Below the pieces are notes generated by a model. That model worked only from the letters and a program-made list of their open reading frames with translations. It ran no database searches and was not told the DNA's origin. Made by a program: the position numbers and the translations under genes. Positions 62,045 to 64,000 of a DNA stretch of 64,000 bases are shown here, piece by piece. The stretch is from Muscardinus avellanarius (lineage: Eukaryota; Chordata; Mammalia; Rodentia; Gliridae): assembly GCA_963383645.1 (NCBI GenBank), contig OY726566.1, positions 99,030,302 to 99,094,301 of the forward strand. Reading direction: 5' to 3'. Position 1 is the first letter of the stretch; each line of letters opens with the position of its first letter.

Positions 62045-62112
62045 ACCTGCAGATTCTGGTATCTTCAGGATTCTGGAATCATCCCCAAGGATATTGAGAG
62101 ATGTCTGTTCTG

Positions 62113-63689
62113 AGCTGAGGCGGGGATTAGGAACTCACACTGATCCTTACATAATACCATCTTGTTTGGATATTCAAATAGCTGAATTGGTGGACAGAAC
62201 CATTCTAAAGTCCATTACTCTGTCTCTCTTAACACATAAGCTAGTCACGAAGTGATCCATCTAGTTGCTAGAAAGAACTTCATTATGAGATGGGAAACAG
62301 AAGGAGTTTCCCCCTCCACGCCAACCTTTCCTTCCCCAATGCAGCATCGCCCACTCCTTAGTTTTCTGGGAACTGGTTGTGTGTGGTGGAGGAGGGGGAT
62401 GGAGTTGTTCAGTAGAGGATCAGTCAACAGAGGCTTGGGGTGGGCGGCGCCACTGGCCAACCTCAAGTGTCCACTCACAACCAAGGAGACAGAATTCAAA
62501 CTCCCCAAAGGGCTCCACCCCCCGTAGCCCTCACAGTGACTCCCTGGATTCGGACCATTGGTCTGGCCATAGGAAGCATTCATTTGATCGCATGTATTTG
62601 CTTTTTAAATAAATTTAAAAGGGATGTTTACCAAATAAAACAGAGACTCTTGCTCAAGCTCTTCTCAGAACACTCATGCTATGCATTCCAAGTGCTCGCC
62701 TGGGGGGTCGTCATTGTGTACACACAATAAATCTTAGATTATCGAGAATCCAGGCAGTCAGCGAAGCTCAGATGACAAGAATTTTTTTTTTTTTTTTAAA
62801 CAGACAGAAGTCAGTGAGGGCAGCCATTGCTCGGACAATGAGATTCGGAGCCAGCGCTGTTCTGAATCTCTGAGCTCCATCCAGAAGGGAGAGAGAAATC
62901 ACTGAAGCAAGAAGAGAAGAAACCATTAAAGGGAAGAAAGATGAGAAATGAAAGCCAGTGGAGAAGGGGGATTCTCAACGCGGGGGCACCCCAGCGGGGA
63001 AGCAGGGTGCACCCTGGAGTGGGTGCAGCCCAGTTTCCACTGTGCTGGGAACAGAGGAAGTCAGGTATATTGTTCCCCAAACCACATTATTAGCCGCCTA
63101 CCATATGGCTCCTGAGGCACACGGGGAATGGGAAAGCAGAAAACAAAATGCCAGGCAGTGGCTCTAACATTGAAAAATCACAATCGCTCCAAGTTCAAGC
63201 AGCGCGAGAATAGAACCCTTCCAGGCAGGAGGTCGGCGACTCTCTGCATTTCCTATACCAAAGAAGACCTTGACACTTCTGTTTTAGATAAAGTTGTTTC
63301 CCACCCGCAGCTATCCAGATTCCTCACGGTGACCCTGAAGCCTGTTGAAAACCTGAAGGGAACATCTGGATTTCCAAGGAGAGATTAATTATATGGCACA
63401 TGGTTTGGGTGGTGAATGCAGTCTGGATGCTGAGCATATATTACCATATTCTAATTTTTTTGGAAGATCATGAATCCACGTGGGAGAGGTAGGATCACTC
63501 TCTTATTTAAGATGTGGACCATTCATTCACTCTCCAGGCGGGTTGGGGCTCAGGCCTTTGCTCAGATTCTGTGACTATAGTTGTCTGCTGGAGGATATTC
63601 TACCTTGTCACCATCTTGAAACGTTACCAGAACTGGCCTCCCCCCTCCCATTCTTACTTTCAATTCCTTTTCTTCTTCTTTGTAAAGTT
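62113..63689. other. unique sequence, no supported gene
   Basis: Overlapping frames up to 112 codons (62.2-62.7 kb) without recognisable motifs. Poly-T at about 62786-62798. Confidence 0.45.
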
Positions 63690-63765
63690 TGAGACACAGT
63701 CTCCCTAAGTTGCCCAGGCTGGCCTCGAACCTCCCAAGTATGAAGAATGCAGGTGTGTGCTTGAT
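63690..63765 (-). repeat. old B1-like fragment
   Basis: GAGACACAGTCTCCCTAAGT, TGCCCAGGCTGGCCTCGAAC, GCAGGTGTGTGC: a monomeric, shortened B1 antisense. Confidence 0.65.
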
Positions 63766-64000
63766 TCTCCCTTCTTGACCTCCATGTGCTGCCAAGTTTT
63801 TCTTAAAAAACATTTTTTAGCCCCTTCCTAGTGCCCTTGAGTAGGCTCAGGGCCTCCTTTCCTGGCCTCCCTCTTGACTCCTATTTCTGCCAGCACACAC
63901 ACCCTGGGACAATTTCCTTCAGGTTGCTTTTACTAAGGCCCCCTGTTCCCCACGGTAGCAAGCCTGGCCTGCCCCACAGGACCCATCATCCAGCGTGTCT

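Larger units (their letters stand above)
61340..62112. mobile_element. Tigger-like DNA transposon split by SINEs
   Basis: Left part: CTGCAGATTCAACCACTGAG, AAATATGTGCAGATGTTTTA, TTTACGTTGGATTAGGTATT, GACACCATTTTTTATAAGGA. Right part: GATTCTGGTATCTTCAGGAT, AGGATATTGAGAGATGTCTG. The orientation is opposite to the copy at 49026. The SINEs at 61588-62044 lie between, with GGCCA(T/C)CTG on both sides. Confidence 0.6.

Noticed and set aside
1..64000. Bacterial-type operon, phage or defence system
   Set aside because: The sequence is mammalian nuclear DNA with SINEs, L1s, MIRs and a CpG island; no prokaryotic gene organisation is present.

Overview
This is a window of mammalian nuclear DNA, most likely from a rodent. 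It is almost entirely non-coding and dominated by interspersed repeats. The key marker is a dimeric SINE present about 60 times. Its left half is 7SL/B1-like (GGGCGTGGTGGCGCACGCC type start). It is followed by an A-rich linker, then a tRNA/ID-like right half (GGGCTGGGG-TGTAGCTCAG ... GGTTCAATCCCCAGTACC), then an A-rich or CA tail. This matches the published rodent B1-dID dimer, known from squirrels, beavers, dormice and hystricognaths. Mouse/rat-specific SINEs (B2, B4) are not seen, so a murid is unlikely. The exact species is not resolved from sequence alone.

Layout. 0-17.8 kb: SINEs, two L1 fragments (9.3-11.5 kb), CA/TG microsatellites, a 55-bp minisatellite (12.55-12.87 kb) and an old DNA transposon split by SINEs. 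17.8-18.5 kb: a possible solo LTR carrying a perfect 34-bp palindrome. 18.5-33.4 kb: a repeat-poor domain holding ancient MIR/L2-type remnants and, at 30.5-31.7 kb, a strong CpG island. The island reads as the promoter and first exon of a minus-strand gene: a consensus splice donor lies at 30951/30950, and its leader carries several upstream ATGs. A phase-compatible open exon candidate lies 5.7 kb downstream at 25069-25283. The gene itself is not recognised. 33.4-64 kb: dense SINE territory. It includes a chimeric L1 insertion (38.77-41.72 kb) bounded by a 13-bp target-site duplication, L1 3' ends, one nearly complete and one split Tigger-like element, and four cases of a SINE inserted into another SINE's linker.

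No complete protein-coding gene, tRNA, rRNA or CRISPR array is supported. Long open frames are explained by GC-rich island sequence, SINEs and simple repeats. The only credible gene evidence is the CpG-island exon and the exon candidate at 25.1 kb. The most notable signals are the chimeric L1, the possible two-exon small ORF, the palindrome, the minisatellite with dimeric higher-order structure, a distinct SINE subfamily, and the SINE linker acting as a repeated insertion target.
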